In this document: positions 35,865 through 45,620 of the stretch, in pieces
Layout of the letters: every line of letters begins with the position of its first letter
Numbering within the stretch: position 1 is the first letter of the stretch
Assembly (NCBI RefSeq): GCF_964199755.1
Contig: NC_133903.1
Span: 1,679,001 to 1,743,000, forward strand
Length of the DNA: 64,000 bases
Source: Larus michahellis
Taxonomy: Eukaryota; Chordata; Aves; Charadriiformes; Laridae
Direction: 5' to 3'
Position numbers and translations under genes: made by a program
Notes under the pieces: generated by a model
What the model saw: only the letters and a program-made list of their open reading frames with translations
Database searches by the model: none
Told to the model about the DNA's origin: nothing

Positions 35865-35925
35865 GAAAAAAAAAAATAAAATTAAGCAAAACAAAACCAA
35901 AACAAACAAAAAAACCCCAACCACC
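35865..35925. repeat. A-rich low-complexity tract
   Basis: AAAAAAAAAATAAAATTAAGC, then AAAACAAAACCAAAACAAAC and AAAAAAACCCCAACC. Simple sequence; no element body recognised. Confidence 0.6.
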
Positions 35926-36119
35926 AAGCAGTATGAAAACACGGTATTTTGGAGATGAAGTATGACTTCATCTGTAAAGTGCTGCTTTGCCGTCCATTCC
36001 TCCCAAAACAAGAAAGGAGAATAAATGCCGAGTCAGTTGCTAGTGGTGACTGACCAATGTTGCAACACCATTTCTAGAGGTAACAATAAACTCCTATCAT
36101 CCTTCATCCTGCAGAAACA

Positions 36120-36570
36120 CAAATTCGGTGCCGACACTCGCCCCGCTGTGGGGTGGAGGGGGGCGGCGCGTTTGCACCAGCCACCGCGCGCACCTTTTGC
36201 AGGGGGGAAACAAGCCAGAAGGAACGCCGGGGTGCAGGTCGTGGTTTAGCCAGTCAAATAATTGTGCATATGTGGCTCGTCTGAGAGACTTGTGCCCCTT
36301 AAAACCACTCTACAGCCACGGCCAAGGGCTCCGAGGGCGCCCATCGCAGTCGTGCCGGGGCGTCGGTCGTTGCATGATAAGAAGCAGAGAGCGGGAGCTC
36401 GCTCTCGTGCCGCAATGACACCAGGACAGCACACACGCGCGAGTTAACACCCCGTTCCCGTGAGACGTGCCGGGGATTTATGTCTCTCCCGGGGGATTTG
36501 CTGCCGCTGCGGCCGCGCTCCGGAAGCCCCGTGCAGCGATGTCTGCAGAGCCGGATCAGCGGCGGCATTT
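36120..36570. promoter_or_regulatory. CpG island without an evident gene
   Basis: By hand count about 45 CpGs occur in 450 bases, close to or above the number expected from base composition, in a window where CpG is otherwise depleted. It includes GCGGCCGC near 36509 and runs such as GGGCGGCGCG and CACGCGCGAG. This is the composition of an unmethylated vertebrate promoter or orphan CpG island. No credible coding exon begins here on either strand. A perfect inverted repeat GAGAGCG (36387-36393) / CGCTCTC (36400-36406) lies inside. Confidence 0.65.
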
Positions 36571-36589
36571 CCTGGAGCACCTGTGTTTG

Positions 36590-36765
36590 TCTTGGATGTC
36601 TCTCATCTCCGTACTGACCAGACCTGATGTTGCTTATCTTCGGTGATTAGATCAGCTCATATCTCCCGGACTGGAAAGAATGATATAAAAACATACCATC
36701 CTACACCATCTCGAATGACCTGCCAGGAAGCGGTTTATTTATATGTCCCAGGCACTCAACCCGCT
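36590..36765. promoter_or_regulatory. AT-balanced segment beside the CpG island, with a TATA-like motif
   Basis: Directly follows the CpG island. It contains GATTAGATCAGCTCATATC (homeodomain GATTA core) and a TATA-like GATATAAAAAC at about 36691, then GGTTTATTTATATG. It could be promoter or enhancer sequence for a transcript from the island; direction is unknown. Confidence 0.25.
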
Positions 36766-37129
36766 GTGTGGATGTGTGCAAGCAGACGGGCGCAGGTTTA
36801 GCAGGAAAGCCCCCAGTAAAGGACTTTAACCCTGCCGTCACCCCTTTGCACCGACAGGGAGGGTCGCACCCTCCACCACATCACCGGGGACCACCTGGCA
36901 GCTGCCCAGTCTCTTTTGCCACCGTTTCGGTGGTGGCCACGGACATCCTGGCTGGCAGAATATGGTTGTCACACCTCTTCCTGCCATCACCTTCTGGGGG
37001 TAACCCAGGTGCTGGGTGAAATAAGATGTCACCTGAGTCAGGCTTTTAAAAATGGCCCTTGAATAAAACCCAGGACAGGTGTCTCCGTGCTGACACCTCT
37101 GCTGCCTTTGCTTGGAGGCAAACACATGA

Positions 37130-37400
37130 GCCACCAGCCCCGACCGCGCCATCTGGGGCAGCTCCCGGCACATCACTCTGCCGTGACCGTCCACCACTTC
37201 TCCTCCCTGAAGAAGTCGAACAGCCCCTGAAAACTGCAGTCGCATCACAGCAGCGAGTAGGACCGTGCCAGTTTGCCTCGGCTGAGCCCTTAGTCCGAGC
37301 ATCCCTGACCGCGTCCCGCGCGGAGCCTTCCCTGCAGTAGCGGTGCCCGCGTGTGCCGCCCGCGCCGTCCCCCAGCACCGTCAGCAGCAAAGCTCTTTGC
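37130..37400. promoter_or_regulatory. Second CpG-rich segment
   Basis: About 24 CpGs between 37141 and 37380, densest at 37300-37380 (for example CCGCGTCCCGCGCGGAG and GCCGCCCGCGCCG). It lies about 0.6 kb beyond the first island; the two may be parts of one bivalent regulatory domain. Open frames across it are attributable to GC content. Confidence 0.5.
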
Positions 37401-37719
37401 AGTTCAGATGTTCGATGCAACATGATTCCAAGAAAGGAGCCATCAGTTAAATTGATCTCTGTGTCTGAGGAGGAATCTTGGCTGAAATCTTTCCCTGCGA
37501 GTCCAACAACAACAGCACATCAGTTACTCCAGTGGATTTCATTTCTCAACCCTTTAACATGTAATTCCTGGATAGATGCCCTAAACTGAAAGAGTAAAAT
37601 ACTCCGCTCCTGCCCACTTGGATTGCATAAGAGTGCGTGCCCGCTGCTAAGCCGTACACAACCAGCCATTTGTACTCTGCTCGGGACTGCCACAAAGCCT
37701 GCAGCCCCAAGGGACCAGT

Positions 37720-37880
37720 ATTTTTATATTGGTTTTCCTGAACAATTAATATAAATCACTCAGGAAGGACCAGAAAGAAATAGCGCTGGAACCTCCTACC
37801 AAAACTGCCTCGTTTAACCAGGTTAACAATTATGACACGTGAAAATAATTTGTAAGAGCTGAAACTCTGGGGTATGCCTT
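37720..37880. promoter_or_regulatory. Candidate conserved non-coding element after the CpG clusters
   Basis: GAACAATTAATATAAATCAC, AACCAGGTTAACAATTATG and GACACGTGAAAATAATTTG: homeodomain cores, a GGTTAAC half-site and a CACGTG E-box in 160 bases. Confidence 0.25.
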
Positions 37881-39394
37881 CAGGATTTTATGGCTGCTTT
37901 TTGAATAAGGAGGGGTAAGATCCTACTGGGCTTGAACATCCCTGGAGACATCCTTTGCTTCAGAGCTTTGGAGTCTTTCGTCCTTGACCAGGACAGAACA
38001 AATCCCTCAGGCACATCTTTTTTGTGTGCCCTTGATCTAGTATTCGTGCTTTAAATGAATCCTTTCCTTCTCCAAGGGCTGTGAACATCCTGGGGAGCTT
38101 ACACGGATGGTCTCCAACTAGCAGAAGAAATCAGGAAGGCAATTTAGTGGGCTATTACCTTCTATCACACTTTAACAGGTGTCTGATGGTCTATTTGTCA
38201 TTTAGCTAAGTGAACAACACATTCATGGAAGATGTAGACCTTATCCTCATTTCCTCCTCAGACACTTTAATCATTACTGTAGGAGCCCTTATAAATCCAT
38301 CAAGGAGAAAACTAGTCAACAGTCGCAACCCAAATGGTAAGGGGAGCAGCTTACCAGGCAGACATAGTAGGAGCTGCCTCTCCCTTTCCAGGGAGGGCTG
38401 GATGCAATTCAGCCCCAAAACTGGACAGTAAGGAGGAAGTGAGGGTTCGCTGTTGTGCCTACTATTTTATTTTTTTTTTAATGCATCGAATTATATTGTG
38501 CCTTGAACTGGTGCTGGTAGGAGCAGCAGTGCCTTTATATGCCTGGAACATTTGCCTCACAGTCCTTTCAGCGTCCACCAGTGCTGTGTGTCAGCAATGC
38601 GCGCCCAGTTTCTGCATCCCGACAGAGAGTCGACGAGGGTCACAGTCTTCAGTGTTATATCCCTTAACGAACACCTTATCTGCTTGGCCATCACATAGGG
38701 CATTAGAAAATCCTGATTTCCTTGGGCATTTCTCTTAGTTTTGCTCTCGTCTCAGCTGTGTTTGACAGAACGTGTTTCAGGCAGCAGGAAACATTTAGGT
38801 GTATTAGAACTTCCTTACAGCAAATATGTTTAGTTAACATAGCGATAAAAGAGTAAAGAGGGTCAGGCTGACACCAGGCGCGCGCGGCGCCCGGTTATTC
38901 CCATTGTTAGTAGCTGGCGTCTCAGCCAATTCCTGCAGGGACAAGGGACACGGCTGTGAAACCTAAACAGGGACAGTGTGCAGATAAACCCGATTACCAT
39001 GTTCCCCCCGAACAACATCCGCTTGTTAACACAGTTGTAACTGAGCGCATGCCAGCGCATACTATTCTCTCCGACGCAGTGATTTCTTCTGCCCCACGCC
39101 TTGTTCAGCTCCAGAGCCCGGCTTCTCCGCCCGTCCCTCCTTGCCCCAAAGAAGGGAGGTAGAAGCTGCCGAACAAAGCCAAGCACAGCCCGTAGTTCTG
39201 CTTTTTATCTCGCTTTTGAAGACTTGCTGCTTAATCTCTTTCTGAACAGGAGCCAGTTCCAAGAAAGCAAGACAGCAAGGTCCTTAGGACAAGATGATGG
39301 ATGGAGCCATGGAGTTCAGAGCACTTTGTTCAGCCACTCGAGTTCTTTCTTTAGATAATGATAAAGTTAACCGGATCAATTTTAGAGCTTTATA

Positions 39395-39600
39395 ACAGCA
39401 GAATGGCTATGGATTGACAAGTCATGAAGTGCATAACCCACTTAGATGTCATCAGGCTGACACAACACAGACTGTACCCGGAATATCCAGTTCTAGTATA
39501 TTTTTAATAAACTAATTATCTTGCAGATTACATGCCTTGAATAGTACTAAAATCATGGTTTACCTCTTCAATGTTATCCTGGTTTTATTTTTAATATCAC
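39395..39600. promoter_or_regulatory. Candidate conserved non-coding element
   Basis: Contains ATTTTTAATAAACTAATTATC, GCAGATTACATGCC and CTAAAATCATGG. Non-repetitive and AT-rich, just before an ancient repeat relic at 39700. Confidence 0.3.
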
Positions 39601-39699
39601 CACCTACTAACCGGGACGATACTCAGGCTTTCCCAAGTCCATGCCAAAGCCGCCATTAACTACTGTGAGCTGATCCTTCTGAGAAAGGAGCAAATCCCC

Positions 39700-39756
39700 A
39701 TGGAATTGAATTAGTGTAACTCCATTAACTTGAATGGAGCTTTATTTTCTCACAGC
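39700..39756. repeat. Degenerate ancient amniote repeat relic
   Basis: GAATTAGTGTAACTCCATTAAC and TTGAATGGAGCTTT recall gtgtaactccattgacttcaatggagct. Only the central palindrome survives. Confidence 0.4.
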
Positions 39757-41357
39757 AAGCAAGTAGCTCCCTCCCTTGGTTTCTGAATTAGTCCCACATG
39801 TAAAGCAGCACCTCTTCAATGAGTTAAATCGACTCATTTTGTTCTGGTGCAAAATCGACCATAGAGGAATGGTAGAGCCATGTCAAGTTTCACTGGGCTA
39901 CGGACTCCAAAGACACGTTCTCTTTGCCATGCTCCTCTCCAGCGTGCTCTTCTAGTGAATGTGAAACTAGGAAACCGCGAAAGAAGCTGCCATGGGAGTG
40001 TATTGTCCTTGCAACTCGACCAATATTTTACCTGCCCGACTGGAAACCCAGGTGTTCTTCTAAAAGCAGATAGTAGCCCACCATTTTACAGAGTAATGGT
40101 ATTTTCAGCCCTTAATATAAACTTTGTGATCTACCAGTCGAGAATCATCTTGAAAATTCCTCTCCATCGAGGTGTACTGGTGGGAACTGCCAAGGAAATG
40201 GCGCAGAGGAGAGGCACTAAAGGAGAGGGGAAGTCAGAGGGGAAACCCTTGGTTTTGAACGAAAGCATTGTAAATTGTGCTGTAAATTGTGCTGTTTGTA
40301 CAAGTTTGTACAACTTTTCATCTTGAAGTAGTCGGTTCATTGCTTCCGGAAGAAAAAGCAATGGAGTGAAACTTTGATATTGTTTAACAAAGCAACCTGT
40401 GTGTGTAAGTCAGGGCGAGGTCTTGGCTTTCAAGTTGGTTCCTGGCATGCAAGGAAATCCAAGAAAAAGCAACCTTTCCCAAATCAGGGGATTGCTGCTC
40501 AATTTTCAGCCCTGGATTTGGAAGAGAGATGACTGCCCAGGGGTTATTTTAAATAGCCACCCTGGTTATAGCAGTCATGTTAGGATTCAGGACAGCAAAG
40601 TGAGACGAGACCAAGGCTTGCGGAAACACCGTGCCGACACAATTCTGCGTATCGCTCACGCTGAAAGGAAACGACACAGAGATTGGGTGCAACCTTCACA
40701 AACTGAGAAGGTATAAATTCAGCATATTGAAATAGCACAGGTGAATTCTGATGCCTGTCACAACCGGAGAATTCTGAAAGCTGAAGCAGCGCCGTAAAGG
40801 CAGTGTATTGCTGCAGGTCGTCTTTGGACCAGAAGGTCTCATCTGCCCATCTCAGTTGTGCACTGGGTTTGTAGTGGTGTAAGTCACCACCTGAACTCAG
40901 TCCACTCATTGGTGCTCATTCCAGCCTTCCCTGTAGAGCCAGGCAAGATCACTCTTTGTTCGCTCGTCATTATTTCTTGGTTTGTGCCTCTGATGATTTC
41001 ATAAAACAATATTGAAATTAATGGCTCAACCCGGAAAACAAAGATTTATATATTTTAGCCAGCTGAAAAAGCAAATAAATTTTACAGTTAGCTCTGAGAC
41101 CAACACAATAACTTGTCTGGGACAAAATGTTATGTTTCCCTTCAAGTTTGAGAAATTTCATTAAAATTTTATTTTTTTAATTGGCATTAAGGATGGTGGC
41201 AAGTGTTAAGATATTTGTTCTGACTGGAAAATCAAAACATTCTGTTTTGAAGGATGCTTTTTCTGAATGTTTGTTTGTTTGCCTCAGCAGGAACAATTCA
41301 GCAGAAATGAGGCAAATTCACAAAACGTTTTCATGTTACTGAATCCATGTTTTTGCC

Positions 41358-41375
41358 AAAAAAAAAAAAAAAAAA
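41358..41375. repeat. Poly-A tract
   Basis: Eighteen A in a row with no recognisable retroelement upstream, and no clear target-site duplication seen. Confidence 0.8.
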
Positions 41376-44300
41376 GCAGCTAGAGCCTTTCCCAGCGCTA
41401 CTTCCAAACTATTACAGAAATTAGAGTGAAATGGTACTGATTAAGATGGGGTGGGGGGGCATCACCCTTGCGGTAACTCTATCCAAGGCAATGGATTTAC
41501 GCGAGAGCTGACTCTTGGCTCTTGGTATTTATAAAGCCTATAGTCTTCAGCGGGTCATTTTCAGAACATTCTTCTTCAATGACATGAGAGCGGAATATTG
41601 CAGATAATAGCCCCAATGTTTATAAAAGACAAAAGAAACAAGATTTACTCAGACAACACCATGCGGCCTGGGTGATACTGAGGTGTGGATGCAGAGGGGC
41701 AGTAGGTTCATGGAATCTACAGCCAACTGGTCAGGAGACCAATGTCAACACGTGCCTGATAGGGGCCTGAATTTTGCTTCCTCTTCCTCCTCTCACTTCT
41801 TTTGTTATTTTTGTTTATTGGGCATGTCAGGTCCTTCATCTATTAACTTCAACGTGTCATTAACCCGCATCTTAGAGGTTTCACCCTTCTATTTTGCCAA
41901 CCTGTGGCAGCTCCGCTTCCCATGCAACCCAGTTAGGTTACCCAGGAGCCAAACTTTGTACATGGGAGTGATTGAGAGGACACCCATGTGAAAAGACCAT
42001 GAAACTTTCAGACAGGGGCATGTGTCCTTCCAAAGAGTGCACGTGGTTCCAAAGGGGATGCAGAAGAATTAGCATTAAAATAATGTGTTGCTTATGGGAG
42101 ATAAAAAATACACATAGCTGGAAAACACTCTCCCCCATAAACTGGAAAAATATCAGCTATTATGGGCTATTTGCCAAGGATTCAAATTCTCATGAACAAG
42201 CTCCTCTGAGCTCATTTGAAAATCCTCATGAACTCTGCTGCCATTCACCCATTAGGTTCAGGATGAGAAGAAAGCCTGGAAGCTGCTGAGAAACCAGAGG
42301 GCTGCCAGCCCTCCCAGATCTGACCGTGGGACTCAGCCGAGCACTCTCCACCCCACGGAAAGTAGATGACATAACGTATGGGCTCGTTCTGTCCATCCCT
42401 CGTGTGGTAGAAGCAGAGGCAGGAACCAGCTTGCTTTTCTTTGCAAGCTTTCACAACACGAAAGGGGTTGGGAGAAAACTAGATGTCTGCAGCCACATTT
42501 GCAGGTAAGCCCAGGCCCACGGCTGGTCTCCAGTTCCAACTTGTCAGCTGTCCACATCATGGGCACACAAACACACAGCCCATCTGCATGGTCTGCTCAT
42601 GTGGTGGCTTCAGTCCATCTTCAGGTCCTTGGGCCCTTTTCTTCCTGTGTCTGGCTTTTGACAGAAGCTAGAGTTGGTGACGTGCTGTAGAAGCACATGG
42701 ATCATGAGGCTGGGTGAAGTGAAACCCTTTCCCAGGTCCTCACAGCACGGTCAGAGTTGTGAGAGCCCAGCTTGGTGCTCTGCAGAGCTTGCTTTTGTGT
42801 GAATCACGAGGATGGGCTCCTGCTTGCATCTTGCCGTGTGGTCTTGACTAGGGTCATTATAAATATGCTTTGCGTTTTTATAGGTATTTCACTTTGCTTG
42901 GATAGCTGTCCGTGAGCTTAACGGCACCCACAGCCATCCTTACCTGCACCTGGAGGCTGGGAAACCCGCGCTGGTGTAAACTGATGGCCATGAATAGTGT
43001 ATGTTACCGGCCACACGCACAAGTGGCACCACGTGTAGGTAGACGCGTACGTGTGTCAACTTTGGTGAACTGATGAAGCGCGCAGCAGTGGGGCAAACGC
43101 TGCACATTGCACAAGCTCCCTCAGGTGAGGAGGGAGTGTAGGACCCCTGCCACAAAGTGCTTATTTGATTTCATTTTAGATAAAGACATTCCGAAGTTAA
43201 AATCCAAACCTTGATAATGGTGGTGAAAAATGAAACTAGCATTGAATGCTCACCGCCATTCCTTCTTTTTTCTTTTTTTTCCACAAAGACATGAGCAAGA
43301 TCTTTCCAAATTTAAAATAAAATATGATACCTGGGAAAGAAGGAAAATTCGGAGGTAAGGCTGAGCCTCGTGACCTCCTTGCTGTGCAGCTGAACGGCCA
43401 GCACTGGGGCATGATTCAGAGACATGATTCAGCTGAGAAAACAAAAGACCCTCAGCTGGGACAATAACCCAGATAAAGCATCACCTTCCCCCCGACTCCA
43501 GCAGCCAGGGGTGTCACTGACTTCCCAAAGCCACAGACCGGAGCCTGGTGTCACCCCCCAATAACGGCAGTGGGACACGCGGGTGGCAGTAGCACACGCC
43601 TCTGAGATGTGCTCAGAAAGTCAGTCCCCTCCTGGTTTTCTGTTGAGTTGATTTTCACCCACTTCGGCTGCAAAACTCCAACGTCCTGTGTGTTTCCCCT
43701 GGGGCGGGATGGGACCGGGGGCACTGCTGGGGCTCCCACAGTGACCCCACTGCTGTTTCCAGGGGAGAGCTGCTGAGGAAGGGTTTGGAACACCTCGCGT
43801 CCATCCGTGGCTGTCAGTGCTGAGGAAGGCAGAGATCGTTTGGGGGATTTGATTTGTTTTGTTTTGTTTAAGAGAAACATTCTTTTAAGTCATTTTTTCG
43901 AAGGGCTGCTGATAAACCTCAACACTGAAATCCAGGTTAATGGAGGAGGGGAGGTTTGCGCGGCAGAGCCTGACTCTTGGAAGAAAACCAATAAAGATCA
44001 ACCTGCTTTAGCCACAGATCTCACACTGGCTTACAGCGAACCATTTCAGGCTGCTGTCTGCACAAAGGAGGTTTGATCTTTCGAAACCTGCTTTGGCAAA
44101 ATCCCTTTTGCAGTTTGCAAGGGAAAAGCGGTGATTATTTTCGATGCAGTTTGCTGGGGAGGCCGCAAACCTCTGCCACTGCTTTCTTCCCGCCGTCCCC
44201 ATCCGCAGGGGAAGGTAACTCGGGGAGAGGCATATTGGTGTTTTCTTTGCTGCTATTTCAGTGTGTGGTTTGCAAATTTTAATTCCAGCGGTGGCCTGAT

Positions 44301-44504
44301 GGTGTTGTCCAGTGACACACAACCAGAACTGTGTCATCTGCAGTGTGGGGGGGAAGAGCCACTTGTGGGGCGGCTCTCGAGACGTCCCACGTTAGAAGCC
44401 CACAGTCACGGTGCCTTTCTGGGCAGGAAAAGTTGGGGAGAGTGGTTTAAAGGCAAGGGGCAGACACTGGCTCGTTCAGGGAGAACCACTCTGCCCCTTC
44501 CCTG

Positions 44505-44800
44505 AGCCTGCCTTTAATATCTAATTATCGGGACTAATGACTGATTATGTGTCTCCAGTCTTTTCGACCTTTAATAATTTCTGTACCAACATGCTTTACC
44601 GCTTTCCGGGGGAAATGTTATCTGAAGTGTGAAATTAACCATTCTTTTGTTATGAACTCACCACTTGGCCATAGCTGCTAAATAGTTTCAAACCTGAAAC
44701 ATATTTGAACTGTTTCCAAGTTCATCTAGAGCGTGACCTTGTGTGTTTTAATAATTATAATTTCCTCAGTAAAATACAACTCTAGAACCAGAGAAAAAAT
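44505..44800. promoter_or_regulatory. Candidate conserved non-coding element (strongest texture in the 3' half)
   Basis: TAATATCTAATTATCGGGAC, GACTAATGACTGATTATG, CCTTTAATAATTTCTG, GTGAAATTAACC and TTTTAATAATTATAATTTCC give at least seven TAAT/ATTA cores in 300 bases. GTGACCTTG (nuclear-receptor half-site AAGGTCA in reverse) also occurs. It sits about 300 bases before a CpG-rich region. Confidence 0.4.
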
Positions 44801-45067
44801 GTACAGACAGCTGCAGGGGTGGGGATGGCTGGCTGTAATGATGAGCTTTACAAATATAGCAGGAGGAAAGCAATAAATCTCCAAAAACAAAGTGCCTCCT
44901 CGTTTTAACCCCTAGTGTGCAGCAGTGCCCCGATGGCACAGAGCAGCAGACCTTCCCTGCTGCCCCGACGGCAGTGGAGACGGGAAACGTGGAGGAGAAT
45001 GAGGAGGAAGAATAGGTACCAGGTTGATCTTCCTTTTCCCAGCGAGCCGCTCCTGTTTCAGATCTTT

Positions 45068-45125
45068 ATCTCCGGCATACTGGTGTAAATCAGCTGAAAG
45101 CAGCAGGATTTAGCCCTGCTTTGCA
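45068..45125. repeat. Degenerate ancient amniote repeat relic
   Basis: TACTGGTGTAAATCAGCTGAAAG recalls the terminal arm ctggtgtaaatcagc of the same old palindromic repeat. It is short, so the call is tentative. Confidence 0.3.
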
Positions 45126-45129
45126 GAGA

Positions 45130-45620
45130 GGCGAGCTGCGACCGGGCGCAGCCGCGGTATGCGTGCACAAGTGAGTAATCCCATCGGAATCACCGACTTG
45201 AAAGAGGAGCGCGCACATGAGTAATGTTTTGTAGATACAAGGGCTGGAATCTGGGCCACATGGCTCAGGACAAAGAGACGTGTCAGTCCTGCACAAATAA
45301 CACAGGCGTTCGGCTTTGAAACTTCACCCTCCTTGGCCGCCCGTTCCGCCCCAGGTCGGGGAAGCGGGGAGCAGCGGGGTGGCCGCACGGCACGGCGGGA
45401 CGGGCTGAACCCCAGTGATGGGTGCTCCCGGGGAGAGGTGGGTGCCCAGCAGCCCTTTGCCCACCGCCGGCACGCTGCCATGGGGCAGGGGACGCCATCC
45501 TCCCCGCGCAGGCAGGAACGTGCTGCCACTGGGAGAAGAGCCTGCCGTAGCCTGCGGTAGGTGCCATCCCTGCTGCAGGGGAACAGCGCGAGGAAACGGC
45601 CTCTCTTCCTCCTCCGAGCA
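45130..45620. promoter_or_regulatory. Third CpG-rich segment
   Basis: Two clusters: about 8 CpGs at 45130-45195 (GCGAGCTGCGACCGGGCGC) and about 27 at 45300-45620 (GGCCGCACGGCACGGCGGG). It adjoins an AT-rich, homeodomain-site-rich block at 44505-44800, an arrangement seen near developmental regulatory starts. No gene model is supported; a 176-residue open frame on the - strand has no recognisable domain. Confidence 0.4.

Larger units (their letters stand above)
26901..36119. other. Intergenic, repeats and low-complexity tracts only
   Basis: Apart from the minisatellite, the L2/MIR-like relic and homopolymer tracts listed separately, no gene or element is recognised. A GC-rich patch at 33480-33700 has about 15 CpGs. 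GTCTGGTCTGGTCTG near 33737 is a 5-bp triplication. Confidence 0.55.
37881..44504. other. Intergenic, no gene recognised
   Basis: Includes a short 12-bp tandem duplication TGTAAATTGTGC near 40268-40293 followed by repeated TTTGTACAA words, plus the elements listed separately. No supported exons. Confidence 0.55.

Noticed and set aside
41355..41380. Poly-A run as the tail of a processed pseudogene or retrocopy
   Set aside because: The sequence upstream shows no reading frame or gene similarity, and no target-site duplication was seen.
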